Origin: Paremcibacter congregatus | GTDB taxonomy: Bacteria > Pseudomonadota > Alphaproteobacteria > Sphingomonadales > Emcibacteraceae | DNA: 64,000 nt | Assembly: GCF_006385135.1 (NCBI RefSeq) | Contig: NZ_CP041025.1 | Coordinates: 2,263,501-2,327,500, forward strand | Reading direction: 5' to 3' | Part shown: piece after piece, positions 1 to 8,366 of the stretch | How the letters are laid out: every line of letters starts with the position of its first letter | Position numbering within the stretch: position 1 is the first letter of the stretch | Notes under the pieces: model-generated | Told to the model about the DNA's origin: nothing | Seen by the model: the letters and a program-made list of their open reading frames with translations, nothing else | The model's database searches: none | Translations under genes and position numbers: made by a program

Positions 1-1432
1 GATAGGCCGCCTTAGACGTTGTCCGGCCCTTTGGCGGGGCCACGAAAAACGGAATATGTTCGATAAAGTCCCCATGCTTCAGGCGTACAGCATATATACC
101 ACTTGGTAGCCCCTTGGGGACTTTATAAGAAAAGTCCGTCTCCCACTGGGCGTCATAAAGATCATCATCATGAAACGCACAGGCACCGTAATGATCCGGC
201 TTCACCGTCCACTCCGTAATACTGCCATCAAACCGTACCCCCGTAACGCCTCTGTCAGGCAGATTTATGGTCTCACCGTGCAGATTATTCTTTGATAGGT
301 CATGCACCTTGGTGGTGCCAATGTCTTTGCCAAAGTCCCAAAAGCCTATAACTTTTAAGGCTCTCTTCTTTGGCACGACCAGCCCAGAAACCTCCTGAAC
401 TTCTTTAGGCGACAACGCCCCATGGGTCAGCCGGACAGAATCCAGCTTGCCATTTAATACCTGTGCCGGCGCACGGTAATATTTACCGCGCTTGCGGCCT
501 GTCGTCGCCCCAAATCGCAGCACGCCTTTTTGCCTCGGCTTGGCTCCTGCTGGCAAGGCCAAGGTAGCACTTTGGGGACGCACCGCATATTCATTGGCAA
601 AATAGCCATCTATATGTTCGCTTGAGATTTTAAGACTACCGCTATCAGCATCATAGCTGGCCGCGACCAGAAACCAACGTTTTTTCAATAATGGCCGTCC
701 GAGTATAATCTTATGGGTTTTACCATTACTGCCGGCTATCTTAAAAGACGGTCTGCCCTGCCGGTCCAGATACAAGGACCAGCCAGTACCAGCTTCCTCG
801 TCCCAGCGCGCAACGAGTGTTTGCTCGTCAATAACCTCTTCAGTCTCTTCAATACCTAAACCCTCATGGCCAATATAAGTATCCGGATAATGGTGAAGCT
901 TCTCACCCTTCTTCAGTATGAGGGAGGGAAAGACATAGCTTTGCACCGTAAAGCTTTTGATATTATTCAGGCCCCTGGATTCAGGAACTTCCACACAAGA
1001 GCCGGGGGCTGAAATCTGATGCCGTCCCGGATATTGGCGCGCAAAAGGCGCTTCAAGCTCAAGCTCCTTCTGCATCTTCTGCGCTGGCCAGATATTCCCG
1101 TGTATCACACGCACCAGATCAGCCTCATAGGGACCACCAGCATAGGTGCTGACCTTAAAATCCAGCGTATCACCAGGCCGAGCATGCCAGGGCCAGCAAT
1201 AACCAAGGATCGTACGCTTTGGAAGCGCACGCCAGTCTTCTTGCTCCCAGTAGTTCCCAGCGGCTGATGATACAACTGCCGTTTCAGCCTTCGCTTCTCC
1301 AGCAAATATACGTGAGCCCACGGCAGCCATTATACCGGCCGCCCCTGACGCCTTCATAAAATCACGGCGACCGGGGCTCTTCGATTCAGGCGCACTATCC
1401 TTGGGCTTACTTCTATTAAGATCATCTGTCAT
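1..1432 (-). CDS. N,N-dimethylformamidase beta-subunit-like protein, Tat-exported, partial
   Basis: The reading frame opens at the ATG at 1432-1430 and stays open to the left edge; I checked the frame near 1430-1340, 1320-1260, 940-900 and 95-62. The first ~40 residues form a twin-arginine signal (RRDFMK followed by an Ala/Gly-rich stretch), so the protein is probably exported folded. The next part has the family segments ARPGDTLDFKVS and YEADLVRVIHG. A LamG-like beta-sandwich follows, and then HDDDLYDAQWETDF and LPSGIYAVRL, all typical of the large subunit of dimethylformamidase (about 760 aa, so roughly 60% is present). That enzyme hydrolyses formamides; the substrate here is unknown, and an exported form is unusual. 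It lies downstream of the receptor at 1656-4286 on the same strand, separated by a hairpin. Family is fairly sure, function is inference. Confidence 0.72.
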   Translation of the reverse strand, partial: MTDDLNRSKPKDSAPESKSPGRRDFMKASGAAGIMAAVGSRIFAGEAKAETAVVSSAAGNYWEQEDWRALPKRTILGYCWPWHARPGDTLDFKVSTYAGGPYEADLVRVIHGNIWPAQKMQKELELEAPFARQYPGRHQISAPGSCVEVPESRGLNNIKSFTVQSYVFPSLILKKGEKLHHYPDTYIGHEGLGIEETEEVIDEQTLVARWDEEAGTGWSLYLDRQGRPSFKIAGSNGKTHKIILGRPLLKKRWFLVAASYDADSGSLKISSEHIDGYFANEYAVRPQSATLALPAGAKPRQKGVLRFGATTGRKRGKYYRAPAQVLNGKLDSVRLTHGALSPKEVQEVSGLVVPKKRALKVIGFWDFGKDIGTTKVHDLSKNNLHGETINLPDRGVTGVRFDGSITEWTVKPDHYGACAFHDDDLYDAQWETDFSYKVPKGLPSGIYAVRLKHGDFIEHIPFFVAPPKGRTTSKAAY

Positions 1433-1592
1433 GGCTTTTCCACTCCGCTCCTATGTAAAATTTATAATAATTTGCACGTTCATTAAAGAGGTCGCCCACA
1501 AACAACCGCTCAACAACCCTGCTACTATGAGCCGCTGCCGCATTGAGGTTTCCGACCTGATAGCTGGAACTAAACCTGTTATTGACTTGTAA

Positions 1593-1628
1593 AGTATCAG
1601 GGCGAGCATAAAAGCCCGCCCTGATACT
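1593..1628. terminator. Hairpin between receptor gene and dimethylformamidase-like gene
   Basis: A perfect 12-bp stem (AGTATCAGGGCG at 1593-1604 with its complement at 1617-1628) encloses a 12-nt loop. On the minus strand only a short T run follows, so it is a weak intrinsic terminator or an mRNA-stabilising hairpin just downstream of the receptor stop codon. Confidence 0.6.
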
Positions 1629-1655
1629 ATTGGAACATCTTTTTGAAGTTCAGCT

Positions 1656-4286
1656 TTAGAAGTTATAGCCCACATTGATCCCAATCGTGCGGGGCCGCAA
1701 ACGATAGGCCCTGTCATCAAGTGCCACCGTATCTGCGTGTGTTAGCGCATTCTCATTGGTAAGGTTATGCACAAAGAGACCAATATCCAACTGACCCGTG
1801 TAGAGGGAAACACCTGCACTTATATTGAGCTGGCTATACCCCCCCGTTCTGGTGCCGACTTCCCCAAGCTTGTTGTAAAATTCATTGACATAAGAATAAT
1901 CACCGCGCACATAGGATGGATTATCTCCTAGATCATATTCGTACTGCAATCCGATATTTACGGTAAAATCAGCGGCACCGGGCAAGCGGTCACCAGCAAA
2001 AGCCCCCAAGCCAGGCGCATCTTCTGTCAATTTGGCATTGGTATAAGCACCGCCCAGGTTTACGCGAAGGCTTTCTGTAAGCTGGTACATCGTTTCGAAT
2101 TCAAAGCCGCGTGAACGCGCCTTACCCACGTTAGCCGTTATGGCTTGAAGGCATACTCTTGGATCCTGATCCAGCCCCCCGAACACACTTACAGGAATGC
2201 CAACCCAGTTCACTTGATACACAGCAATATTGGTTTGCAGCCTGTTATCAAGCAATGTCATTTTTGCCCCAAGTTCAAAGTTTTCCGATGTGTCAGAGTC
2301 AAACCCACCCTTCAAAGGAACCGAAGTGCCATCCAGAATACCGTCATTATTAACATCACATGTTTCAGCTAACACCGGGAAGCTAGCGTCGCCCAAACGA
2401 AACCCTTCCGCCCACTCTGCATACAGCAACGTATCATCATTTGGCGTGTAAGACAGGCTGGCCTTGAAATTAGTTCCTGTTTCATCAAAAACGCCCAAAT
2501 TATCAGAGTTACCAAGGATACCCGCTTGAATAGTATGAGAATTTTTTTCATAGTCAAAACGACGCGCGCCGACCGACACTTTCAACTGCTCAGTGATGTC
2601 ATAGGAAAGCTCGCCGTAAAAAGACAGTTGATCTGCGGACTTTTGCGCAGAGTTTGCGATAAGTAAGCGGGTTGCAGTGCCAAAGAAGGCCGCCAACTCG
2701 TCAGTTGTCGACCACGTGTCCACTAAGAGGTCAACCTCTACTTCTTCATAATAGACCCCCGCGACAAACTGCAAAGGTCCATCCAGTTGAGAGACAAACC
2801 GCAGCTCCTGGGAAAAAAACTCCGCAGAACTGTTTACATATTGAATACCCGGAAAACCGCCAAAAGAGGTTGCATCCTGAACACGCTCACCCTTGTCATC
2901 AACCCAGGATGAAGACGACAATACACTGGCCCAGCCAAAGTCATATTCAGCTACCACATTGGTAATATGAATCTCGTCCCCATGGCCAATTTGTCGACCG
3001 GCAGTTTCCGGCCCATCGCCCAACTGAAGCGTGACTTGTGTATAAGGGGCGGCCCCCAGCCCCAGCTCCACATAGGGTTGCCCTTTTTGCTCTGCTTTCT
3101 GATAGGCATGCTGAAATGTTATGCTGAGATCATCTACAGGCTTCCACAAGACCGAAACACGTCCTCCTGTATAGTCGGTAGCACCTAAATTGCTTTCATC
3201 TTGGTAAAGTTCCGCGCCTCCCCAAAGGGCAACAGCTGTTGCTGCGGGAAAGCCAGGAACAATCGTGCCATCGTTTGCCAACTGCGTGCCAGCAATATTA
3301 TTGATATAGCCACTGGTATCGTGTCTGTAGGCAACAACCCGAGCCGCCAGCTTATCTTCCACCAAAGGTACATTAATGACTGCTTCAAATTTGGTATTAT
3401 CGCCACCTGATTTGGCTGTATTAGAGTATCCAGCTTTAACACTGCCTTCAAATTCATCCAGGTTTGGCGCTTTTGGAATATTACGCACAGCCCCTGCAAG
3501 AGTGCCAGAGCCGAATAATGTGCCTTGAGGACCACGCAGTACTTCCACCCGCTCAAGGTCAATCATCTTAAGGTCAGAACCTGAACCTTGTGCCGTCAAA
3601 CCAGACAGTGATACCTCACCAAAATAGATTCCCGTCGTCGCACTTGAGGTGATACCCTCGTTTTGCGGGTCAACCCCAAGACCACGGACAATGACTGCGT
3701 TGTTGCCTAAACCCACTTCAATAAAATTAACACCAGGTACCGTACGCAGATAATCATTCATTTCAGAAAAATTTCTACGGGTTATTTCTTTGCTGCCAAT
3801 AGCAGAGATACTGCCAACCGTATCATTCAGTCCCGTTTCCCGCCGGGTCGCCGTTACGACGACCTCTTCAAGCGCAAAACCTTCAACCTCGTCAGCCCTT
3901 TCATCATCTTCATAAACAGCCATATCCTCTTGATAGTCAGCGGTTGTATTATATGAAATCTTCTGAAAACCTGATGATTCTGTCACCAGGTAAGCGCCGG
4001 TCGATGCTTGTGATAATTTGAGACCTGAGCCGCTTAATATCTGAATTAATGCTTCTTCAGGCCCCATCTCACCCCTGACGGCGACCCCTTTTTTACCCAC
4101 GATCAAATCACTAGGCGCCGCAACTGTCAGGCCAGATTGTTGATTAAATTCCAAAAGAGCTTTGGCTAAAGGTTGTGCGGAAATATTAAAATTTTCTTCT
4201 GCCTGTGCCGTGCCAGCTGTCATCAACAGCGCAACTACTGATACCGTACTTGTTAAAATATTTTTGCAAAATATATTTTTCTTCAT
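1656..4286 (-). CDS. TonB-dependent receptor with STN signalling domain (FecA-like)
   Basis: This 876-aa outer-membrane receptor begins with a signal peptide (hydrophobic core, then AQAEE at ~30). An STN (secretin/TonB N-terminal) domain covers ~residues 35-105 and is the part that touches a FecR anti-sigma protein. After an acidic linker, the TonB-box-like segment EEVVVTATRRE (~145) leads into the plug (VPGVNFIEVG, RGLGVDP, VLRGPQGTLFGSG). The rest is a 22-strand-type barrel ending in aromatic NF. It imports an unknown ligand using TonB energy. FecR (4535-5587) and an ECF sigma gene (5584-6183) lie directly upstream on the same strand, the classical surface-signalling arrangement, so ligand binding probably induces this gene. 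Family is certain; the ligand is unknown, although the neighbouring amidase-like gene hints at an amide compound. Confidence 0.93.
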   Translation of the reverse strand: MKKNIFCKNILTSTVSVVALLMTAGTAQAEENFNISAQPLAKALLEFNQQSGLTVAAPSDLIVGKKGVAVRGEMGPEEALIQILSGSGLKLSQASTGAYLVTESSGFQKISYNTTADYQEDMAVYEDDERADEVEGFALEEVVVTATRRETGLNDTVGSISAIGSKEITRRNFSEMNDYLRTVPGVNFIEVGLGNNAVIVRGLGVDPQNEGITSSATTGIYFGEVSLSGLTAQGSGSDLKMIDLERVEVLRGPQGTLFGSGTLAGAVRNIPKAPNLDEFEGSVKAGYSNTAKSGGDNTKFEAVINVPLVEDKLAARVVAYRHDTSGYINNIAGTQLANDGTIVPGFPAATAVALWGGAELYQDESNLGATDYTGGRVSVLWKPVDDLSITFQHAYQKAEQKGQPYVELGLGAAPYTQVTLQLGDGPETAGRQIGHGDEIHITNVVAEYDFGWASVLSSSSWVDDKGERVQDATSFGGFPGIQYVNSSAEFFSQELRFVSQLDGPLQFVAGVYYEEVEVDLLVDTWSTTDELAAFFGTATRLLIANSAQKSADQLSFYGELSYDITEQLKVSVGARRFDYEKNSHTIQAGILGNSDNLGVFDETGTNFKASLSYTPNDDTLLYAEWAEGFRLGDASFPVLAETCDVNNDGILDGTSVPLKGGFDSDTSENFELGAKMTLLDNRLQTNIAVYQVNWVGIPVSVFGGLDQDPRVCLQAITANVGKARSRGFEFETMYQLTESLRVNLGGAYTNAKLTEDAPGLGAFAGDRLPGAADFTVNIGLQYEYDLGDNPSYVRGDYSYVNEFYNKLGEVGTRTGGYSQLNISAGVSLYTGQLDIGLFVHNLTNENALTHADTVALDDRAYRLRPRTIGINVGYNF

Positions 4287-4534
4287 TAGATACTCCTCCC
4301 GAGCTTTTTAAGTGTCATTCACCTTGAACGGCTAATATCAACCGTATAGCTACGACGAAGACTTTCAGGATTTGTTTCAGGAAAAATTTATAAAGGCATA
4401 TTTTCTATGTTTCTAATATATTTCTGCTGTATTTTTAAGAATATGAAACAAAGACTTCCGCCCCATTAAATGAATTTAAAAAAAACTATTTTTTTATGAC
4501 AAATTTAAAAAATAAAATATTCAGCTAAAGATAA

Positions 4535-5587
4535 TCACTGTTCCTGGCGCAGTAAAATCTGGGATCCGGAGGATCTATCCACGTCAATCGAATGTACTTC
4601 CGAGATCACATCCAGGAACTGTTCAATCTCAGTCGCTTTAAAAGCTATCGTCGTACGTAATCTTCCAATATCTGAAGTTGCCAACCGAATAGGGCGCGTA
4701 GAATATCGGTTCACGTCTGCTATAATTTCATTCAAACTGGCGTCGTCATAGGCAAGGTTGCCAAGACGCCAAGAGCCCGGCTGCGAATTCTTAATCTGTA
4801 CGACTTCCGGCAAACTCACGCGTCTTTCTGCGGTAATCATTTCACCAGCGATAAGGCGTTTTTTTGCCAGATTACGCAGTTGTTCTTCTACCACTTTTTC
4901 TGATAATTCAAAGGGCTTCATAACCTCAACAACTCCTTCAGTTACCGCCACATGGACAATATCTGCGCTGCTTCTGACATTAAATCTTGTACCAACAACG
5001 CGAACAAGTGTATCATTAACAGAAACATAAAAAGGCCGGTCAGCGTTTTTCGCTATTTCAAAAAAGGCCTCTCCCGAGCGTAATGTTATCTGACGAGAGG
5101 CTTTCGAAAAGGTTGCCACCAGTTTCGATTTGGCTCCCAAAGTAACAATAGACCCGTCTTCTAAAGTAATCTCCCTGATCTCTGCAATCCCCGTAATATA
5201 ATCCAAAGAACTTGAGGGCGTATTAAATGTTGGCAACACCACAACGAATAAAACTGCAACTGCGGCAATGGTCACAATGCCTTTGGCAAAACTCGGGGAC
5301 CTCATCCAATCAAAAAACCATGTTCGCCAATTTATATGGCTCCACCAATTTGTCCCAGAACGACCAAGTTCTTTATCAATATTAACTCCCGCCGCAACAG
5401 AAACAAAATCAAGGTCACAATAAACCTGTTCAAACTCTCTGTAAGCGCGCTTGTTCTCTCGATCACCATGCAGCCACGCTTCAAATTCAAGCCGTGTTTC
5501 ATTATCGACCTCACCGGCATGCATGATCACATGCCACTCACCAGCACGGCTCATCAACATATCTTCATTTGTTTCCAATGCGGTCAT
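4535..5587 (-). CDS. FecR-family anti-sigma factor
   Basis: A 350-aa inner-membrane regulator. The cytoplasmic N-terminal domain (DUF4880 type, FEAWLHGDRENKRAYREFE at ~34-53) holds the sigma factor. One transmembrane helix sits at ~100-120 (IVTIAAVAVLFVVVLPTF). A periplasmic FecR beta-domain follows (EITLEDGSIVTLGAKSKL, GEAFFEIAKNADRPF, VVGTRFNVR). A C-terminal DUF4974-like domain (NRYSTRPIRL, then FLDVISEV) would contact the receptor's STN domain. The start overlaps the sigma stop codon by four bases (ATGA, 5584-5587), implying translational coupling. It relays receptor occupancy to the sigma factor. The partner receptor is 248 bp downstream across an AT-rich gap that probably carries the sigma-dependent promoter. 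Confidence 0.93.
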   Translation of the reverse strand: MTALETNEDMLMSRAGEWHVIMHAGEVDNETRLEFEAWLHGDRENKRAYREFEQVYCDLDFVSVAAGVNIDKELGRSGTNWWSHINWRTWFFDWMRSPSFAKGIVTIAAVAVLFVVVLPTFNTPSSSLDYITGIAEIREITLEDGSIVTLGAKSKLVATFSKASRQITLRSGEAFFEIAKNADRPFYVSVNDTLVRVVGTRFNVRSSADIVHVAVTEGVVEVMKPFELSEKVVEEQLRNLAKKRLIAGEMITAERRVSLPEVVQIKNSQPGSWRLGNLAYDDASLNEIIADVNRYSTRPIRLATSDIGRLRTTIAFKATEIEQFLDVISEVHSIDVDRSSGSQILLRQEQ

Positions 5588-6183
5588 TTTTTTGTCTCAA
5601 TTTGATTTTCTGCTTTAGTATTCTTCAAACCCTTCACAAGGGTGATCATCCCCTCAGACATCTGCCTGCTAATATCGGCCGGAGACCAACCCGTTTCCTG
5701 ACAAATTTCACGGTATGTTTTGCCTTCCAACCTACTCATGGTCAGAATAATTTGCTGTTTTCTGGGCAAAGATTTCATCACCTTCACCAGAATTTCAAAA
5801 CGTTCCCTTGCTATTACGACGCGTTCAGGCGTTATTTTTTCCAAATCCAGTTCGTGATCGGTGGCAATTTGTTCCTGAATATATGAATCTGACAGCTTTG
5901 TACGGCGTTTAAAGTCCAAAACAATATTACGTGCCGTGATATATAAGAAAGCCCTAGGGTCTTTAATTTTTGATGGTTTCGCGATATTGGCATATTTGGT
6001 AAATGCAGCCTGAACAACGTCTTCAGGTTCAGGTGGGCCTGAGCCAAAAGATTTACGAATATTAGCACATAGACTTGGAAAGTGACTGCGGTAAAGGCTA
6101 TCCAGTATTGTATCGGCACCTTGCTTGTTTGGTTCCGATACAGATATATCCCTGATCCCGGTTTTTGCCTTAATTTCTGACAT
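5584..6183 (-). CDS. ECF RNA polymerase sigma factor (FecI-like)
   Basis: This 199-aa protein has sigma region 2 at ~25-95 (PEPEDVVQAAFTKY, DPRAFLYITARNIVLDF) and region 4 at ~130-190 (LPRKQQIILTMSRLEGKTY, then a helix-turn-helix GWSPADISRQM). It lacks regions 1 and 3, as ECF factors do. It is the first gene of a sigma-FecR-receptor unit and should direct RNA polymerase to the receptor promoter when FecR signals. The 180 bp upstream are AT-rich with no recognised motif. Confidence 0.92.
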   Translation of the reverse strand: MSEIKAKTGIRDISVSEPNKQGADTILDSLYRSHFPSLCANIRKSFGSGPPEPEDVVQAAFTKYANIAKPSKIKDPRAFLYITARNIVLDFKRRTKLSDSYIQEQIATDHELDLEKITPERVVIARERFEILVKVMKSLPRKQQIILTMSRLEGKTYREICQETGWSPADISRQMSEGMITLVKGLKNTKAENQIETKK

Positions 6184-6372
6184 TTGAAACTTCTATCCTG
6201 AATTTTATAACGCATCACCATAGAATAAAATGGTCTTTGAAGCAATAATCATGCACCAGATTCAAATATTGCTTCTAGAGAAGCTATATATAATGACATA
6301 TATTATTTCCTTGAAAAACGGAATATTTTCTTATGAAAACTCCTGATTATTATTGTTTTTCACATTTCTTTC

Positions 6373-6591
6373 TCATGAAGTTCCCGCCGCGCCTTTATTA
6401 AAGCTGCTGTCACCTTTGATATACGCCTCAACAATGTAGGGGATTAAATTCTCACAGCTTTCTTTAGCGCCATATGTTTGTTCAAACACCCTCGCGTAAT
6501 CCGTAAGAAGCTCAAATATCTCCGCCGGTAAACTCACCGTTAGTTTCACAGGTGTACGATTAGGCAAAGGCCCGAGTTTCAGTTTATGCAT
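6373..6591 (-). CDS. DUF2274 family protein (conjugation-associated)
   Basis: This 72-aa protein has the DUF2274 signature at its start (KLKLGPLPNRTPVKLTVSLP) followed by a helical segment (EIFELLTDYARVFEQ). In alphaproteobacterial trb conjugation clusters this small gene follows trbI. Here it sits 14 bp behind the trbI-derived end of the chimeric gene, so the old order is preserved. The biochemical role is unknown. With the rest of the trb operon gone it is probably a relic. Confidence 0.75.
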   Translation of the reverse strand: MHKLKLGPLPNRTPVKLTVSLPAEIFELLTDYARVFEQTYGAKESCENLIPYIVEAYIKGDSSFNKGAAGTS

Positions 6592-6605
6592 TGTATGATC
6601 CCTTC

Positions 6606-7721
6606 CTAAGCCCCGTAAGGCCGGAGTATAATATCCTTGCTCACCAAAACCCGAACAGACCAGCCGGGCCGAATGATGTTGGTGGGTTTAATATTGAGGT
6701 TCCGATCGACAATCTTTTGCCCCGTGCGCCCGATGGTATCCTGCGTGCCGCGCTCAAACGCCCGTGCAAGATCACTGCCTGTATTATTAAAGGCCAGCTC
6801 CGTGCCCACATTCAAGAGTGTTGAAAGAGCCGCCACCTTAAACAAACGAGACGTATGATAATCGGTTTTATCGGACAGCCCCGCATAGCCCTCTGTATCG
6901 GCAGCGGGCAGATTATCAATCAGAATGGAAGCACCATTAGGCATAATAATCCTCTGCCAGATCACCAGTATCCGGCCCTGGCCTTCCATGATCTCACTGT
7001 CATATTTGCCGATGAGACGCGAGTCTTGAGGGATTAAGATATGCTGCACGTCCCTCACCTCATGGCGACCTTTGCGGACTCCCATCAGGGGATTGAACTT
7101 TGAAGAGTTTGAATCCGTAGGGTTAAACAGGATCACATGGGAGAAGGTGCCGCGCCAGCCTGCGGTCAGTTGCCAGTTCTCGCCCTTGATATCATGGATC
7201 AGCGCAGACCCTGTCCAACTGAGCAAGGTCGGGATCACAAGTCCCACCCCTTTGCCGGACCGGGTCGGGGCAAAACACATCACATGTTCCGGGCCGTCGT
7301 GCCGGATATAACGACCTTTCTTTTGACCGAGCACCAAACCCTTGTCACAAAACAAGCCTGCTTGGCTGATATCCTTCACCGTCGCCCAGCGGGAAGAACC
7401 GTAGGTGGTGACCGTCTTCGCCTGCCTAGCCCGCCATAAGGATCCTATAATTGCGACAACAATTGAAAGCAGTCCCCCAGCGGCGGCAATCAAACCCGCC
7501 TGGAAAAACACATCAGGGGCGTAGCCCTCATATGCAATCCACCATTGATAAAGCCGCCAGGGGACATAGACCTGTGTGCCGCCAACATTAAACCACACAG
7601 GTCCGAGAGCGTTCTGAAATCCAAGTTCATGCGCCGCATATTGTGTGCCCGTCCAGCTGGCGAGAACAACAATGAAGAAAACGACAAACATTTGGCCGAT
7701 CAGAAATTTTGTTGGAGTCAT
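6606..7721 (-). pseudogene. Chimeric traG'-'trbI gene made by deletion of a trb conjugation operon
   Basis: One uninterrupted 371-aa frame joins two conjugation proteins. Residues 1-~228 are the N-terminal part of the coupling ATPase TraG/VirD4: two membrane segments (7-25, 75-95), then YGSSRWAT, the Walker A motif PTRSGKGVG at ~152-160, HDIKGENW and FNPLMGVRKGRHEVRDVQ. From residue ~229 the sequence is the C-terminal beta-barrel of the VirB10-like channel protein TrbI (LIPQDSRLIGKYDSE, WQRIIMPNGASI, NLPAADTEGYAG, and a RPGW ending). The join lies near 7038. In intact clusters traG and trbI are separated by trbB-trbG (several kb), so a deletion most simply explains the fusion. The TraG part lacks Walker B and the rest of its motor domain, and the TrbI part lacks its membrane anchor. 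No working conjugation protein is expected. Confidence 0.85.
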
Positions 7722-8020
7722 CTTAACTTTCCTAAAGACGCCTCAAGGGTAAATAATGGCGTCTGCTTGGGCATAAGAAAGCAGGAAAAAGAGGACGTTC
7801 GTCAAGTGTAATTTTTACGTCAACCAATTGGAATAAAACAGTTATTCAACAATATACACTCACATAAAATGAACAACAAAGAAGGTCAACCAAAGACAAT
7901 TAAATGCCACTGCATTTTTTTGGGATTTAACTTGAGAAAAGATCAGGAATTGTGGAAAGGTATGGTTCAGGATACAGAAAAAACCCGAATCATTCTACAG
8001 ATAAGAATAAACAGGGCTAC

Positions 8021-8112
8021 AATTTTAGCCACAACACAACTACAAATTTGACCACTAATTCACTCCAATTTTAACCACCAAGCTACTACAAAATTCACCA
8101 CTGACCACTTGC
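8021..8112 (+). repeat. Four tandem 23-bp degenerate repeats (iteron-like)
   Basis: Units start at 8021, 8044, 8067 and 8090, with exactly 23-bp spacing measured on the shared CCAC core (8029, 8052, 8075, 8098). Each begins AA(A/T)(A/T)T and carries CCAC at the same offset; three of them end near an ACTNC. A fixed period close to two helical turns is typical of iterons or stacked protein-binding sites. No Rep gene is visible nearby. Confidence 0.65.
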
Positions 8113-8305
8113 AGTCATATCATTTATGATCGTTTATTATGATTAATGCTATATTTACTATCATATATGATATTTTTAAATTTCCTTTCATTTGGTACTG
8201 AAAAAACGACTAGAAGCTTTTCTTTCTTGTAAATAGTATCTAAAATGGTATCTTAGTGTTTACTGGTATCTTTTTAGATATTATATTGACTTTCTTCTAG
8301 TAATT

Positions 8306-8323
8306 AGTATTATATTTGATACT
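8306..8323 (+). promoter_or_regulatory. Candidate HipB operator upstream of hipA
   Basis: AGTAT and ATACT arms (8306-8310, 8319-8323) are separated by 8 bp, the geometry known for E. coli HipB operators (TATCC-N8-GGATA), although the arms differ. Related GTATC/GATAC elements recur between about 8238 and 8352, in front of the hipA start. Autoregulation by HipB is likely; the precise sites are inference. Confidence 0.45.
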
Positions 8324-8366
8324 TAAATATCAATAGATACTGAGAACGATACCCAGCAGGTAATAA

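Larger units (their letters stand above)
7722..8366. other. AT-rich gene-free stretch between trb relic and hipA
   Basis: No convincing gene is visible. It contains a tandem array of four 23-bp repeats (8021-8112), short palindromes of the ATCAT-ATGAT type (8119-8130 and 8159-8172, the latter perfect), and several GTATC/GATAC elements directly upstream of hipA. It could combine a former plasmid or ICE control region with the hip promoter. Confidence 0.6.

Noticed and set aside
7869-8051. A 60-aa protein in the hip upstream region
   Set aside because: Low-complexity composition, no ribosome binding site, and it overlaps the 23-bp repeats.
8021-8112. CRISPR array
   Set aside because: The 23-bp units are contiguous with no spacers and there are no cas genes.
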